DNA of 64,000 nucleotides from Verrucomicrobiaceae bacterium (GTDB taxonomy: Bacteria; Verrucomicrobiota; Verrucomicrobiia; Verrucomicrobiales; Verrucomicrobiaceae). How positions within the stretch are numbered: position 1 is the stretch's first letter; each line of letters starts with the position of its first letter. The position numbers and the translations under genes are program-made. The stretch is taken from positions 1 to 64,000 of the forward strand of contig JAIBCL010000026.1 of the NCBI GenBank assembly GCA_019694165.1. The letters run 5' to 3'. This document shows, piece by piece, positions 1-9,773 of this stretch. The notes under the pieces were generated by a model, which saw only the letters and a list, made by a program, of their open reading frames with translations, was not told the origin of the DNA and made no database searches.

Positions 1-419
1 ACCTTCGAGAAGGCGTAGTAGCCCGGATAGGCCGTGAGCGGATGGTTCTCGTCGATGGGCACCGGCTGCGGATAAAACCAGATGCCGAACGCCGCATCGC
101 CGCCGAAGAGAATGAACTGCTTCACACCCTGGCGACGACAGGCTTCCAGGATGTTGAAAGTGCCGCGCACGCTCACGTCGAAAAAGGTGACCGCGTCTTC
201 CTTCGTCGTCGCCAGTTGCACCACGATGTCCGCGCCGCGCACCGTCTCCTCGATCGCCTTCGGCTCCGTGATGCTGCCGCGCACGCAGGTCACATCCGCG
301 CCCTCCACCGGCGTGCGATGCACCAGCGCACGCGCCGCGATCCCTCGCCGCGCCAGCACCGACAGCACATGGTGCCCGAGTTTGCCACTGGCTCCGAAGA
401 TGGCGGCGGTCTGTTTCAT
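1..419 (-). CDS. NAD-dependent epimerase/dehydratase (3' end off window)
   Basis: The visible N-terminal 139 residues begin MKQTAAIFGASGKLG, a Rossmann-fold start with the GxxGxxG dinucleotide-binding motif. They reach YYAFSK, which matches the YxxxK catalytic pair of extended short-chain dehydrogenases. The segment between (roughly residues 60-125) has the usual epimerase order: an asparagine- or aspartate-containing VVQLA strand, then FNILEACR and an FGG strand. It probably acts in the cytoplasm on a nucleotide sugar or similar substrate, but the substrate cannot be read from this fragment. The ATG at 419 is followed at once by the motif, so the start is well supported. The gene is divergent from the AraC-type regulator at 492, with about 70 bases between them that may hold both promoters. 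Confidence 0.85.
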   Translation of the reverse strand, partial: MKQTAAIFGASGKLGHHVLSVLARRGIAARALVHRTPVEGADVTCVRGSITEPKAIEETVRGADIVVQLATTKEDAVTFFDVSVRGTFNILEACRRQGVKQFILFGGDAAFGIWFYPQPVPIDENHPLTAYPGYYAFSK

Positions 420-491
420 ACACTCATCATCAACGCCGGTTCCGACGCCAAATAATGGGTGCGCTCCGTCAACCTTTGGTATTTTCCGGCC

Positions 492-1295
492 ATGAAACAC
501 ACCCAACCGAGCGCCCTGCGTTTTCAGAAGACCTTCCTCAAACGCATCGGCGGCGGCCTCCAGCTCGGCGCGCTGTTCGACACGCTGCCCATGATCGCCT
601 TCCTCGCGAAGGACCGGCACAGCCGCTTCGTCCGCGCCAATGCGCGCACCTTGCGCATCTTCAATCTCGAGCACGAATGGCAGATGCTGGGCCGCATGGA
701 CCGCGACTTCTTCCCGCAGGAACTCGCCGCCAGCTTTGTCGATGAAGACCGCCGAGTGATGCGCAGCGGTCGCACGCACACCTATTACTCCCAGATGGTG
801 CCCGACATCCAAGGGCCGCTGAACTGGTATGTCGTCAGCGTGTCACCCCTGCGCGACACCGATGGCCAGATCTGCGGCGTCGGCCTCGTGCTTTACGACA
901 TGCACGAAGTCGGCGGCGTCGCGCAGCCCTTCCAGCAGCTCGAGCCCGCCCTGCGTCATCTGCACACACGCTTCCGCGAAGTCATCGAGACCAAACAGCT
1001 TGCCGCGCTCACCCATCTGTCCGAGCGCCAGTTCACGCGCCTCTTCAAAAAACTGCTCGGCGAGCCCCCCATGCGCTACCTCATCCGCCAGCGCATCCGC
1101 GCCGCCTGCCAGGACCTCATCACCACCGACCACACCGCCGGAGCCATCGCGCTCGAATGCGGGTTTTATGATCAGAGTGTGTTCACGCGGGTGTTTCGCA
1201 CGATCACCGGCTTCACACCTGCAGCCTATCGTCACCATCACCTCGCTTCGGGAAACGCCACCATCACCTCTCCCGTTGTTCGCAGCATCAAGTGA
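492..1295 (+). CDS. PAS-domain AraC-family transcriptional regulator
   Basis: A 267-residue cytoplasmic regulator. Residues about 20-145 look like a PAS sensor: LFDTLPMIAFLAKD, then a central helix region, then WYVVSVSPLRD and GVGLVLYDM as the last strands. Residues about 155-258 are an AraC/XylS DNA-binding domain with two helix-turn-helices: LTHLSERQFTRLFKK, then AGAIALECGFYDQSVFTRVF followed by the usual family ending TGFTPAAYR. An in-frame extension to 459 exists, but the ATG at 492 gives a normal PAS start and leaves a sensible divergent intergenic region. This PAS-AraC arrangement is known from bacteria that degrade glycans. The targets may be the divergent epimerase gene or the sulfatase and galactosidase downstream, which is inference from position only. 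Confidence 0.85.
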   Translation: MKHTQPSALRFQKTFLKRIGGGLQLGALFDTLPMIAFLAKDRHSRFVRANARTLRIFNLEHEWQMLGRMDRDFFPQELAASFVDEDRRVMRSGRTHTYYSQMVPDIQGPLNWYVVSVSPLRDTDGQICGVGLVLYDMHEVGGVAQPFQQLEPALRHLHTRFREVIETKQLAALTHLSERQFTRLFKKLLGEPPMRYLIRQRIRAACQDLITTDHTAGAIALECGFYDQSVFTRVFRTITGFTPAAYRHHHLASGNATITSPVVRSIK

Positions 1296-1353
1296 CATTG
1301 CGCGACTCGTCGGCCATCGTTGTCCGCTTCATCACAATCACGATCCCTGAACG

Positions 1354-2718
1354 TCAGCGCGACTCGGATTTCGGTCGCTTTGTGCCTTTGTTGTCTTGTT
1401 CCGGTGCATCGTAATTCGGCGAAGGCGTGTGTTCCTTGGCCATGATGGCTTCGATTTGCTGAACGATGTCGGGATGTGCGGCGGCGATGTTTTGTTTCTC
1501 GGCGGGGTCGGTTTTGAGATCGTAGAGTTCGAGCGGGGCTTTGGTTCCGAGGCGGTAGCCTTTCCAGTCGCCCATGCGCGCGGCTTGCTGGAAGAAGGGC
1601 TCGTAGATTTCAAAGTAGAGCGCTTGGTGCTGCGCTGACTGTGGCTTGCCGAGCAGCGTCGGGAGAAAGGAGATGCCATCTAATCCCGATGGTGCAGGTT
1701 GGCCGATCACGTCTGCGGCGGTGGGCAGGAAATCCATGAACGTGGTGAGCACGTCACTGGTCGAGCCGGGTTTAATCTTGCCGGGCCAGCGAGCGATGAA
1801 GGGCGTGCGCGTGCCGCCTTCGTAGAGCATGCGCTTGTAGCCGCGCAATCCTCCAGTGCTGCCAAGCGGTTCGATAAATTGCTCATTGGCACCGTTGTCG
1901 GAACTGAAAATCACCAGCGTCTTCTCATCAATGCCGAGGTCTTTCAGCTTATGCATCACGCGACCAACGTCTCGGTCCACGAGACCGACCATCGCGGCGT
2001 AACTCCTGACCTCATCGGACCACGGCTTTTGCCCAAAGACGGGATTCTCCGGGATGACGTAGTCTCCGTGCGGCGGTGTCCATGCGGCGTAGCAGAAGAA
2101 CGGGCGGCCTTTGTTTTGCTCGATGAACTTGAGTGTCTCGTTGGCGATGCGCGTGTGCGAATAGTCTTCCCAGGTGTGCTTGCCGGATTGCTGGTAAGGC
2201 ACGTCGTCGCTGTTTCGCACCAGATGGTCGGTGTAGTAATCGTGCGCGTGTTTCTGGTCGTAGTAGCCGAAGAAGACATCGAAGCCCTGCTTCTCCGCTA
2301 CGCCGGTCGTGCCCGGATTGCCGAGGCCCCATTTGCCGAATCCGCCCGTCGCGTAGCCGGCATCGTGCAGTAAACGCGCGACGGTCATTTGCTCCGGCGG
2401 CAGCGCGAGCAGGCCGACCTTGCTTTGATTAGCACGACGCAGCACATGCCCAGTGTGCTGCCCTGTCATCAAGACATTGCGTGAGGGCGCGCAGACGGCG
2501 CTGCCGCTGTAGGCGCGGGTGAACTTCATGCCATCGGTGGCGAGGCGATCAATGTTTGGCGTGCTGCCATACTTGCAGCCGTAGGCCGAGAAGTCGCCAA
2601 TGCCCGCGTCATCGGCGAGGATGAAAACGATGTTGGGCTTGGCCGATGCAGCAGCACGAATTGCGGTCGGCGATGCCAGCGTGAGCGCGATGAGAAGGGT
2701 TTGGAGGTTTCGTTTCAT
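1354..2718 (-). CDS. secreted sulfatase (formylglycine-dependent, arylsulfatase type)
   Basis: A 454-residue type I sulfatase. Residues 1-26 are a Sec signal peptide. Metal ligands are visible in FILADDAG (Asp36, Asp37), and the formylglycine site is the CxPSR box VCAPSR, Cys76. SSDNGANEQ supplies the distal metal-binding Asp-Asn pair. The C-terminal subdomain ends in the usual ELYDLKTDPAEKQNIA signature. It should hydrolyse sulfate esters, probably on a polysaccharide, outside the cytoplasm, after maturation by a formylglycine-generating enzyme not seen in this window. It lies 42 bases after the broken alpha-galactosidase on the same strand, so they were probably co-transcribed. Family certain, substrate unknown. 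Confidence 0.93.
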   Translation of the reverse strand: MKRNLQTLLIALTLASPTAIRAAASAKPNIVFILADDAGIGDFSAYGCKYGSTPNIDRLATDGMKFTRAYSGSAVCAPSRNVLMTGQHTGHVLRRANQSKVGLLALPPEQMTVARLLHDAGYATGGFGKWGLGNPGTTGVAEKQGFDVFFGYYDQKHAHDYYTDHLVRNSDDVPYQQSGKHTWEDYSHTRIANETLKFIEQNKGRPFFCYAAWTPPHGDYVIPENPVFGQKPWSDEVRSYAAMVGLVDRDVGRVMHKLKDLGIDEKTLVIFSSDNGANEQFIEPLGSTGGLRGYKRMLYEGGTRTPFIARWPGKIKPGSTSDVLTTFMDFLPTAADVIGQPAPSGLDGISFLPTLLGKPQSAQHQALYFEIYEPFFQQAARMGDWKGYRLGTKAPLELYDLKTDPAEKQNIAAAHPDIVQQIEAIMAKEHTPSPNYDAPEQDNKGTKRPKSESR

Positions 2719-2760
2719 GAGTGAAGTTTTCCTGGCCGAAGACAGACACAGCGTAACGGC

Positions 2761-4852
2761 CTATTTCCGAAACTCGATCAACCGAACGGTGTGCGGAGGC
2801 ATGGAGAGCCTGAGCTTGCCTGCATCCATCGCGACGGCAGCGCCACTCCAGAGATCCACGAGCTTGTAGTCACCGGCGGTCATTTCCAAATCCGCCAGCG
2901 ACCACGTGGTTTCACTCGCTTCATCAATCCAATTGAAGAGGCCGAACACCGTGCGGTCGGGCAGTTCGAGCTTCCAGATGCGCGGAATGTCGGCACCTGA
3001 AAAGAGGTCGAGCGGCACCGCGTGCTTGCCGTTCTTCCACACATCCAGCAATGGCTTGTGGCGATAGAGGTCGAGGCGATCTTTGGGCAGGGATTCGATG
3101 CGGTCGCCGCCGAAGATGAAACCACCCATTAGCGCCTGCACGGTGATGTGGCAGCGAGCCTCCTCGAGCGTGTATTGAGGCGAGGTGAAGAAGGCGTCGG
3201 GATCGCAGATGGCGATGTGATTGTGAATGTAATAGTTCTGCGCCACTTCGCCGGGCGAAGCGGATCATTCCCTTGTAGTCCTTGCCTTCGAGCACGTTCT
3301 CGATGGAGCCGCTGGTCTTGCCATACGTCATGTTGGCGTAGGGTTCCTCGGCGCTCTTGATGCCCGGATGATTGATGTCGTTTCCGATGCGAAGGGCATC
3401 GTAGCATTCCAGCGCGCCAAACAACCAGCCCATGCTGCGCGTGACCACAAGATAGCTCGGCAGCGCAGCGCGAATGATGCGCACCGTCTTGTTATGCGCT
3501 TGCAAGCCGGTCATCGTCGGATCAAAATGCGGCCCCTCCTCCAGACTGCCGTAGTGGTGATCCCACTTCATGAAGGTCGGCTTGTAGCTTTCCACCATCT
3601 GCTTGAACTGACCGGCCAGATACGGTGCCACATCGGGATGGCTGCCATCGAGATAAACCATGCCCTTGGTGGCAATCATGTCGTCGTCGTTCTTGCCGAT
3701 CTTTTCTTTGACGAAGGGATGGATCACCCAGTCGGCATGATCGTTCCAATACGGATCCTTCGGACTGATGCGGAACGGACTGATGTGCAGCCCAAACTTC
3801 AGCCCCATGTCGGTGATCTGATTGGAGAGATCGCGAATGCCGCGCGGGAAGTCCTTGTTCACGTAATACGATCCCGGTTCCGTCCACCAGCCGCCATCGA
3901 GCTGGATGTAGCGATAGCCCGCATCGTAAAGCTCGGCCTTCATGAAGCGCGCCGCTTTCAGCACATCCTCGGCGCTGAGAAAGCGATCATAGGAATGCCA
4001 TGAACTCCAGCCGGGCTCGAGACCATGCATCGGGCGTCCTTGCCGGATGCTTTCGCCCATGATGCGCCCCACTTCATCCAGCACCTTCGTAGGACGGCGA
4101 TCATCCCAGTAACCAATCATCACCGGATCGACCTCGACCAACCGTCCCGGATGCACGACGATTTCCTCCAGGCCCAAAGGACTGCTGCTGCGCAGCGAAA
4201 CGTTGAGCGCCCCCTCCGAAGCACTGCGCCATTCAAACGAGGTCGGCCACAGCTCACCCTTCAAGGCGGCAAAGGCCAGCGTCTGGTTCTTCGCATCGTT
4301 CTGCAAGGTCGAAACCCAGAACGCATCGCGTGCGTCTCCCGATTTCTTGGCGGACTTCAGCTCGGCCAGTTGTTTCAGCGTATAGATCCGGCCATGATCC
4401 GGAGCGCGCAAGGCTTCGACAAACACCGTCCAACCCTTCTCAGGTGTCGGCACCGACAGGTTCTGCGCATCGCCTTTCTTCGTCAGCACCCGCACACCGC
4501 CCAACTTGAAATCAGCCGATGATTTCAACGCCGCCGACACCACTGCATACGGACGCCCATTCGCCGTCTCGATGGTCAGGACAAACTCCTCAACCGGTGC
4601 CAGCCCCGAGCAGCGCAACACCTGCCGGCCATTCTCAGCCGACCACACACGCTTCGGAAACGCATCGCCATACACCCACATGCCATTGATCTTCAGCGCA
4701 AAGGTCGCTTCGGAAATCCGCACATCGCCGTCCCAGCGAAGTGAATAGTCCGCTCCTGTGGCAGCGTGCTCCACCGAAGGAGCCGCCGCGTGAACGACAA
4801 CGGTCCATGTAGTGAGGATGATGGCGAAGAGAAAGCGAGAAACGAGCGTCAT
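2761..4852 (-). pseudogene. frameshifted secreted alpha-galactosidase (GH36/GH27-like)
   Basis: Reading from the ATG at 4852 gives a signal peptide (MTLVSRFLFAIILTTW...), an N-terminal beta-sandwich region and a TIM barrel with the clan-D motif FMKWDHH. Its nucleophile would be Asp431, and the Asp of RIGNDINHPG (about residue 492) would be the acid/base. Around 3250-3260 the frame breaks. Upstream the protein reads KGMIRFA; downstream the continuation is in another frame as SPGEVAQNYYIHNH and runs as a good C-terminal barrel end and beta-domain to the stop at 2761. One or two bases gained or lost would rejoin the halves. Both halves look otherwise undamaged, so this may be a recent mutation or a sequence error. 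If intact, it would release alpha-galactose from glycans next to the sulfatase. Confidence 0.8.
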
Positions 4853-4926
4853 AAGATTGGACAGATGAAGCCACAGGCCCCTTCCCGTCGCAAAGAGGTA
4901 TCAGGGCTAATTCTAGAGAGATCAGG

Positions 4927-5166
4927 TCACACGGGGAAAGACTCTCTCGCGCTGCCAGCCTTTTTCCGCGCCAGCACATACACACCGGGGATGGTTTCAC
5001 CGCCGTCCACTCGGCTGATCGTGTCCCGCGACACACCGCACTTCATCCACAGCGCATACATGCTCAGGCCACAGCCTTCACGAAGCTACTGCAAACGCCT
5101 TGGCAAACGCTCGCGGATGCGCTCGGCGTAGGCGTTGGTGTCGCGGTTGTCCGGCACGATAGGCAT
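4927..5166 (-). pseudogene. XRE/Cro-type HTH regulator remnant with internal stop
   Basis: Translation from the ATG at 5166 gives MPIVPDNRDTNAYAERIRERLPRRLQ in two halves, then a TAG stop at 5086-5088. In the same frame it continues LREGCGLSMYALWMKCGVSRDTISRVDGGE and ends VYVLARKKAG, with a stop at 4927. The part after the stop is a recognisable XRE helix-turn-helix: LSMYALxxKxGVSRDTISRxExG is a typical recognition-helix pattern. A single base change (TAG from CAG) may be the only lesion. It lies between the DUF4838 gene and the alpha-galactosidase. A second piece with the same N-terminus lies at 10382-10504. Read-through or a sequence error cannot be excluded. Confidence 0.55.
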
Positions 5167-5244
5167 GATGGCGTGAGCAGCATTGAGGATAGGGGCAGCG
5201 GAACGGTGAGTGCAAGATTCTGCGGTAATGCGGAGGACACCCGC

Positions 5245-7707
5245 TCACCTCCCCCACAACTTCGCGAACTTCTCGGTCACATGCAGGTCATCCTTGCCCG
5301 TCGGCGAGAAGGCAGTGCGCTCGGTTTTGCCATCACGAACTCGGGTGCGGCCGAGGTTGAAGTGCCAGGGGAAGAGTTCCTTCGGTTGGGCACCGTCGAT
5401 GCCCTTGGTCGGATCAATCGTGAATGCCTCCGCTCCGACGATGGGGAGTCTCATCTCTACGCTCCAGCGGTCCGTGCCTCGATGCACGGCAACTTTGGCA
5501 CCACTACTCCAGTCCACTCCTTTGCCACCAGGAGCATGATCGAGGTCATAGACGGCTCCGGCGGGGTTGATGGACATCTCGTAGTAGCTGCGGGATGACG
5601 TTTCGATGAGCAGGGTGACGTGATCTCCTTCGAGCAGCTTTGGGTCGTCGTTTTTCGTGGTGGGGCTTTGCAGGCCCTTCATGTCCGGTTCCAGGCAGAC
5701 GATGCCGATGTGGAGTGTGCTGCCTTCGCGCTGAATCTGGAAGCTGGCGCTGGCTTTGGGCTGTGGGTCTTCTGGGCGCAGCCTTAGGAGCGGTGCGATA
5801 CGGACATCACTCCAATACGCTTTGTCCACGTTGCCATCGAGCGGCTTGCTGCCGAGTGGCTTGGCTCCGGTGTTGACGGTTTCAAGTGCTCGGTAGTCGA
5901 GGTCGGTTTCGCGTTTGCGGCTGAGTTGCACGCGCAAGGCTTCCAGCGGCTTCATGGTGTCTGAAATTTGTTGAATGCGACGACCTGGGAGGCTTGCTGG
6001 ATCAGCGGCGGCTTTGGCCTTGGCAAGCAAATCGAACGATTCGCCGATTTTCACTGCGTCGGTATTCATGTGCATCCAGTTCGCTTCGGCGTGGGAGATG
6101 AATGCCTTCATCGCCTCCGCTGCCGGGCCGAAGTAGCTAGTGCAGTAGTCCGCGAGCATCGCATTCACGTCCTGATTCGCATCCCAGTAGAGCCGCGCGG
6201 TGACGTAGAGATTAAAGTGCTCGATGGCGAGGTCGTGGTAGCCGAAGGACTGCTCCTTGCCCGCAGGATGCGCGTAAATCTCCACCTGCTCGCCGAGGCT
6301 CACGCCTTTCAGTTCGCGCAGATCGCGGCTGATCTGCTTGGTGTAATAGACCGGGCGTCCGGCCTGCTCAGGGCGTGCATTCGTGCTGAAGTCCCAGGTG
6401 ATGTATTTGCCCGAAGACAGTTTTTTGAGCCAATCCGCGCGCCATTGCTGGCGCTCCTTCCATTTCCCTTCGTCCCAGCATTCCTGCCGATGCCCAACAT
6501 CGATCAGAGCGAGGTTCGGGCTAAGTTTCTCGATCTTTACCGGCGGCTGCGTGTAGGCACCGTAGGCCAGGGCACTGACGAGACGGTCGGGATGACTGCG
6601 CTGCACCTCCAACGCCACGCGGTTGAGGTAGCCAAACACATGATCTGACATTTCTCCGCTCCATCCGCGCTCCGGCGTCTGCTGTGCGATCCATGCGGGA
6701 TCGTCTCCTCTGAGGCCGGAGTAGCCATCCACGAGGTCGATGTTATGCATCGGCTCTTGGAAGTGGTCGAACATCGCGCGGATATGCTTCACCTGTTTCT
6801 CAAAGAGCACGGGAGAGAGCAGGTCCGGCACGCCATCACCCTTGTGAGTGGTGTCACGCTTGCCGTTAATGCGCAGATACATCTCGGGATGCGCACGCTG
6901 CATCTCCTCGCGCTTGATGACAAACTTCATTCCATGGCACATCTGAGGAAAGCCCACGATCTCCGCGCCAAAGTTCACGCCGAGCCGCAGATTCCAAAGA
7001 GCACGGTCGCCGATGCCAGTGTGCTGCGTGTAGTAAACGAAGCGCCGCAGCCCGAAGTCCGGCGTCACCGCGCGATTCACCTGTGGCAACGCAATCGTAG
7101 CCACCTTTGGCACCACTTCGCCGATCTCTCCGGGTGCAAACCACCGGCAGCCGAAACCGCGCAGGAACTCATTCACGGCATTGAAGGTGCCAGCGTCATC
7201 TTGATCCCAGACATCAAGGTCAGGATGGTAAAGCTGATACAGCTCGCTCGCGGTGTTCCAAAACGTGTCGCCCGTGATCTTGTCCCATTCGGCATTCACG
7301 CGGGCTGCTTCATTGTTATCACGCTTCCGCCCCCACGGTTCGGTAGGCACGAAGTCTTTGTCAGGCCCGAGCAGCGCCAGCCAGTCCTTGCCGGAAGCCA
7401 TTCGAAATGCGCCATGCTTGAGTTCCTTCGTCGAAAGGCCCAGTTCCTCCGTGAACTTGCTCATGCCGACAAAAATCGCCATCTTCCCCTCGCTGCGCTC
7501 CGTGACGACCGGCAGCGTGGCCCCCGACATCTTCGCGAGGGTGCTTTGCAGCTCTATGGCCGCCAGCTTGGTCATCCGCGCAGGTTTCTCCGCGACGACG
7601 ATCTCTGCATTGGCTTTTCCATTCTCGATGACGAACGTATCGACCGCTCGAAGCGGAGCCAGCGATCCGAGCAAAAGTGCAGCGAAGAGTGTGGGCAGGT
7701 TTTTCAT
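5245..7707 (-). CDS. secreted DUF4838 / glycoside-hydrolase-like protein with C-terminal CBM9-like domain
   Basis: An 820-residue secreted protein. Residues 1-21 are a signal peptide. Residues about 22-120 resemble the small alpha/beta domain found before alpha-glucuronidase-like barrels (AAIELQSTLAKMSGATLPV). Residues about 150-560 match the DUF4838 barrel, with EFLRGFGCRWFAPGEIGEVVP as its hallmark stretch followed by FVYYTQH and DLVDGYSG. The last 170 residues look like a family-9 carbohydrate-binding sandwich (YWSDVRIAPLLR, DHVTLLIET, YEMSINPAGAVYD, WSVEMRLPI). It probably binds or cleaves a glycan in the periplasm or outside. The gene follows the amidohydrolase by 68 bases in the first sigma-factor operon. 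No catalytic pair can be assigned with confidence. Confidence 0.8.
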   Translation of the reverse strand: MKNLPTLFAALLLGSLAPLRAVDTFVIENGKANAEIVVAEKPARMTKLAAIELQSTLAKMSGATLPVVTERSEGKMAIFVGMSKFTEELGLSTKELKHGAFRMASGKDWLALLGPDKDFVPTEPWGRKRDNNEAARVNAEWDKITGDTFWNTASELYQLYHPDLDVWDQDDAGTFNAVNEFLRGFGCRWFAPGEIGEVVPKVATIALPQVNRAVTPDFGLRRFVYYTQHTGIGDRALWNLRLGVNFGAEIVGFPQMCHGMKFVIKREEMQRAHPEMYLRINGKRDTTHKGDGVPDLLSPVLFEKQVKHIRAMFDHFQEPMHNIDLVDGYSGLRGDDPAWIAQQTPERGWSGEMSDHVFGYLNRVALEVQRSHPDRLVSALAYGAYTQPPVKIEKLSPNLALIDVGHRQECWDEGKWKERQQWRADWLKKLSSGKYITWDFSTNARPEQAGRPVYYTKQISRDLRELKGVSLGEQVEIYAHPAGKEQSFGYHDLAIEHFNLYVTARLYWDANQDVNAMLADYCTSYFGPAAEAMKAFISHAEANWMHMNTDAVKIGESFDLLAKAKAAADPASLPGRRIQQISDTMKPLEALRVQLSRKRETDLDYRALETVNTGAKPLGSKPLDGNVDKAYWSDVRIAPLLRLRPEDPQPKASASFQIQREGSTLHIGIVCLEPDMKGLQSPTTKNDDPKLLEGDHVTLLIETSSRSYYEMSINPAGAVYDLDHAPGGKGVDWSSGAKVAVHRGTDRWSVEMRLPIVGAEAFTIDPTKGIDGAQPKELFPWHFNLGRTRVRDGKTERTAFSPTGKDDLHVTEKFAKLWGR

Positions 7708-7775
7708 GAAATTGTAGATGGAGTGAGGTTGGTGATCGTTGGGGGCTGAATGCTTGTGGAGAAAGCGATAATGGC

Positions 7776-8873
7776 TTAGCGCACCGGAGAGCTTTGCAGC
7801 GCGTCCAGCTTGTAGATGCGCCTGGCATTGCCGTTATAGAACTGCTCCAGAACAGCGCACGGCAGGTGCAGTGCTTCGACCTGGCGCTCCGCGTAGCGCA
7901 TCGTCCCTTGCCCCGCGTAGTAGTTGAAATCTTCCCGGTAGCGGGTTTCGAGCATCTGAAGGTGGCTTCGACGCTCCAGGCCGGACGGTGGTGTTACGCG
8001 ACCGAACGGCTTCCACATCACATCCAGGCCATACATGATGCGGTCCGGGTATTTGAGAAAGAAGGCACGAACCTTGTCACTGGGGTGACGGACGAGATCG
8101 CGGGCACGCGCGGCGACTTCGATGTGGAAATTGGGGAATCGCTCCAAGCGGTTGGCGATGGCATCGAGATCGTGCCCGAGGCTGGCGAGGTGTGCTCCAA
8201 TCACGACAAGCGTCGGGTGTTTCCTCATGATGTTGTCCCTCGCGGCGATGAGATCCGCATGGCTCGGCACACCAGGCTTTCCATGGAAATGCCATTCTGG
8301 ACGCTTCGAATAGTAGCTGAAATAGGGGCTGGTGGGATCGAGTGGCAGCCAAGCGTCGATTGGCTCGGCAAGGTGTGCGTGAAGCGGTTTCCCGAGCTTC
8401 GCGAGATGTGCGTAGATGGGATCAAACCGTGGATCATCCGGCAGGACGAACTTCCCATCGTGATCCTTGATCTCCATGCCGACTTCCTTCCAGATTTTCA
8501 CTCCCACAACGCCGAGAGCGAACTGCCCATCCAGCCAAGCGATCACCTTCTCAGCGTAGTCACGCCGGTCATGCCCACGCAGATCAAAAGTCGCGATGCA
8601 GGGATAAAGCTCCGGGTATTTGCGTGACAGCTCATTCGCCGCGCGATGCATCTCCTCCAGATGCCCGTCGCCTGCAGGCACACAGATGTTCACCGTGCGC
8701 ATGTTGATCCTCCGAAAGAGGTCATTCAGCGCCGGGAAGTCCTCGAAGACATGGGAGTGGACGTCGATCTTCAGCTGTTGCTCATACGTCGGGCTCTTCT
8801 CATCGCCCGCAGCGTGAGAGACAGCTGCTGAAAGCAGCAGGAGAGCGTTAAGAATCGAAGCGAAGCAACGCAT
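7776..8873 (-). CDS. secreted amidohydrolase-2 family protein
   Basis: A 365-residue TIM-barrel metallohydrolase with a signal peptide ending near SHAAG (residue 22). The first metal site is the HxH of KIDVHSHVF (His39, His41). Later barrel ligands are visible as HAHLAEP, VVIGAHLAS and the terminal YGLDVMW Asp. This order fits the Amidohydrolase_2 (2-pyrone-4,6-dicarboxylate lactonase/decarboxylase-like) superfamily. Such enzymes hydrolyse lactones or amides or decarboxylate; the substrate here is unknown, but the export signal suggests an extracytoplasmic one. It lies nine bases after the anti-sigma-like gene, so it is probably in the same operon. Confidence 0.85.
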   Translation of the reverse strand: MRCFASILNALLLLSAAVSHAAGDEKSPTYEQQLKIDVHSHVFEDFPALNDLFRRINMRTVNICVPAGDGHLEEMHRAANELSRKYPELYPCIATFDLRGHDRRDYAEKVIAWLDGQFALGVVGVKIWKEVGMEIKDHDGKFVLPDDPRFDPIYAHLAKLGKPLHAHLAEPIDAWLPLDPTSPYFSYYSKRPEWHFHGKPGVPSHADLIAARDNIMRKHPTLVVIGAHLASLGHDLDAIANRLERFPNFHIEVAARARDLVRHPSDKVRAFFLKYPDRIMYGLDVMWKPFGRVTPPSGLERRSHLQMLETRYREDFNYYAGQGTMRYAERQVEALHLPCAVLEQFYNGNARRIYKLDALQSSPVR

Positions 8874-8882
8874 GAGACTGGG

Positions 8883-9773
8883 TCAAGGGAGGGTTGATGA
8901 TTCGATGAAGGACACCTGCACGGCATCCAGGTAGTGGGGCAGCTTTGCCGGGGACTTGGCCTTATTCTTCACTCCAAAGAAAACCACCAAGCTGCGTGCC
9001 TTGCGAGGAACCTGAATGCGCAGTCCGAAACTCTGCCAGCCCATAGAGCCTGGCGTTTTGTCAAAGCCAGTGGCAGCCATCGCGATAGCTTCATCCCGGC
9101 TAGCAAACCAATCCGCGCCAAGCGCCTCCGGTGCCGCATCGACGGCATAAACGCGGATGGAGTAATGCGGCGTGCTGCTCGTATCTGCGGCGGCAAAAGC
9201 AGCGCTGACCTCGATCTCGCGTTCTTCAGCGGTGGATGGCGGCAGCGCGATGATCTGATACAGCCTCGGGAAGAGCAGAGGTGCCCCCATCTCACTCGTC
9301 TCCAGCCTCAGCATGTGATGCCCATCCTTCGGCGTGATCCCATGCTCCGCTGACACCACTTTTGCCACATCGCCCGTCCAAAGCGCTGGGCCGGGAGGAA
9401 AACCCTTCACCAAAGGCATCCGAGCATCCTCAAAGCCCGGCTGCATCATCCGTAGCGGTGTCTTCTTTAAAGCCTGCCGCTGCCCCACGAACCCAAACAC
9501 CACCGACGTGCAGAACATCCCAAACACAATCCCCGCCGCCGCAGCTGCGAGCGGACGCCAGGAGAGCCAGACGGAGCGTCGAGGCACGACTACCGACGGC
9601 TGCGATCTGCGAACTCCCGCAAGCGCGGAATCAAGATGCGTATAACGCAGAAAGTCCTGACGCACGCTCGCATCCTTTACGATGAGTGCTTCCAACTCCT
9701 GCGTCTCTTCCAGTGAAGCAACGCCTTCCAAGTAGCGGCGCATCAGTTCAAGCTCATGTTCAGTTCGATTCAT
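8883..9773 (-). CDS. anti-sigma-like single-pass membrane protein
   Basis: A 296-residue protein. Residues 1-55 are a short cytoplasmic helical region of the type that binds ECF sigma factors in this phylum (MNRTEHELELMRRYLEGVAS, DFLRYTHLDSAL). Residues about 72-96 form one hydrophobic membrane segment. The remaining 200 residues are extracytoplasmic and look like a beta-sandwich (GFEDARMPLVKGFPPG, HHMLRLETS, FVAVQVSF-like strands), with no clear FecR signature. The start overlaps the sigma gene's stop by four bases (ATGA), a strong sign of coupling. The likely role is to hold the sigma factor inactive until the outer domain senses a ligand or cell-surface state. The ligand is unknown. Confidence 0.75.
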   Translation of the reverse strand: MNRTEHELELMRRYLEGVASLEETQELEALIVKDASVRQDFLRYTHLDSALAGVRRSQPSVVVPRRSVWLSWRPLAAAAAGIVFGMFCTSVVFGFVGQRQALKKTPLRMMQPGFEDARMPLVKGFPPGPALWTGDVAKVVSAEHGITPKDGHHMLRLETSEMGAPLLFPRLYQIIALPPSTAEEREIEVSAAFAAADTSSTPHYSIRVYAVDAAPEALGADWFASRDEAIAMAATGFDKTPGSMGWQSFGLRIQVPRKARSLVVFFGVKNKAKSPAKLPHYLDAVQVSFIESSTLP

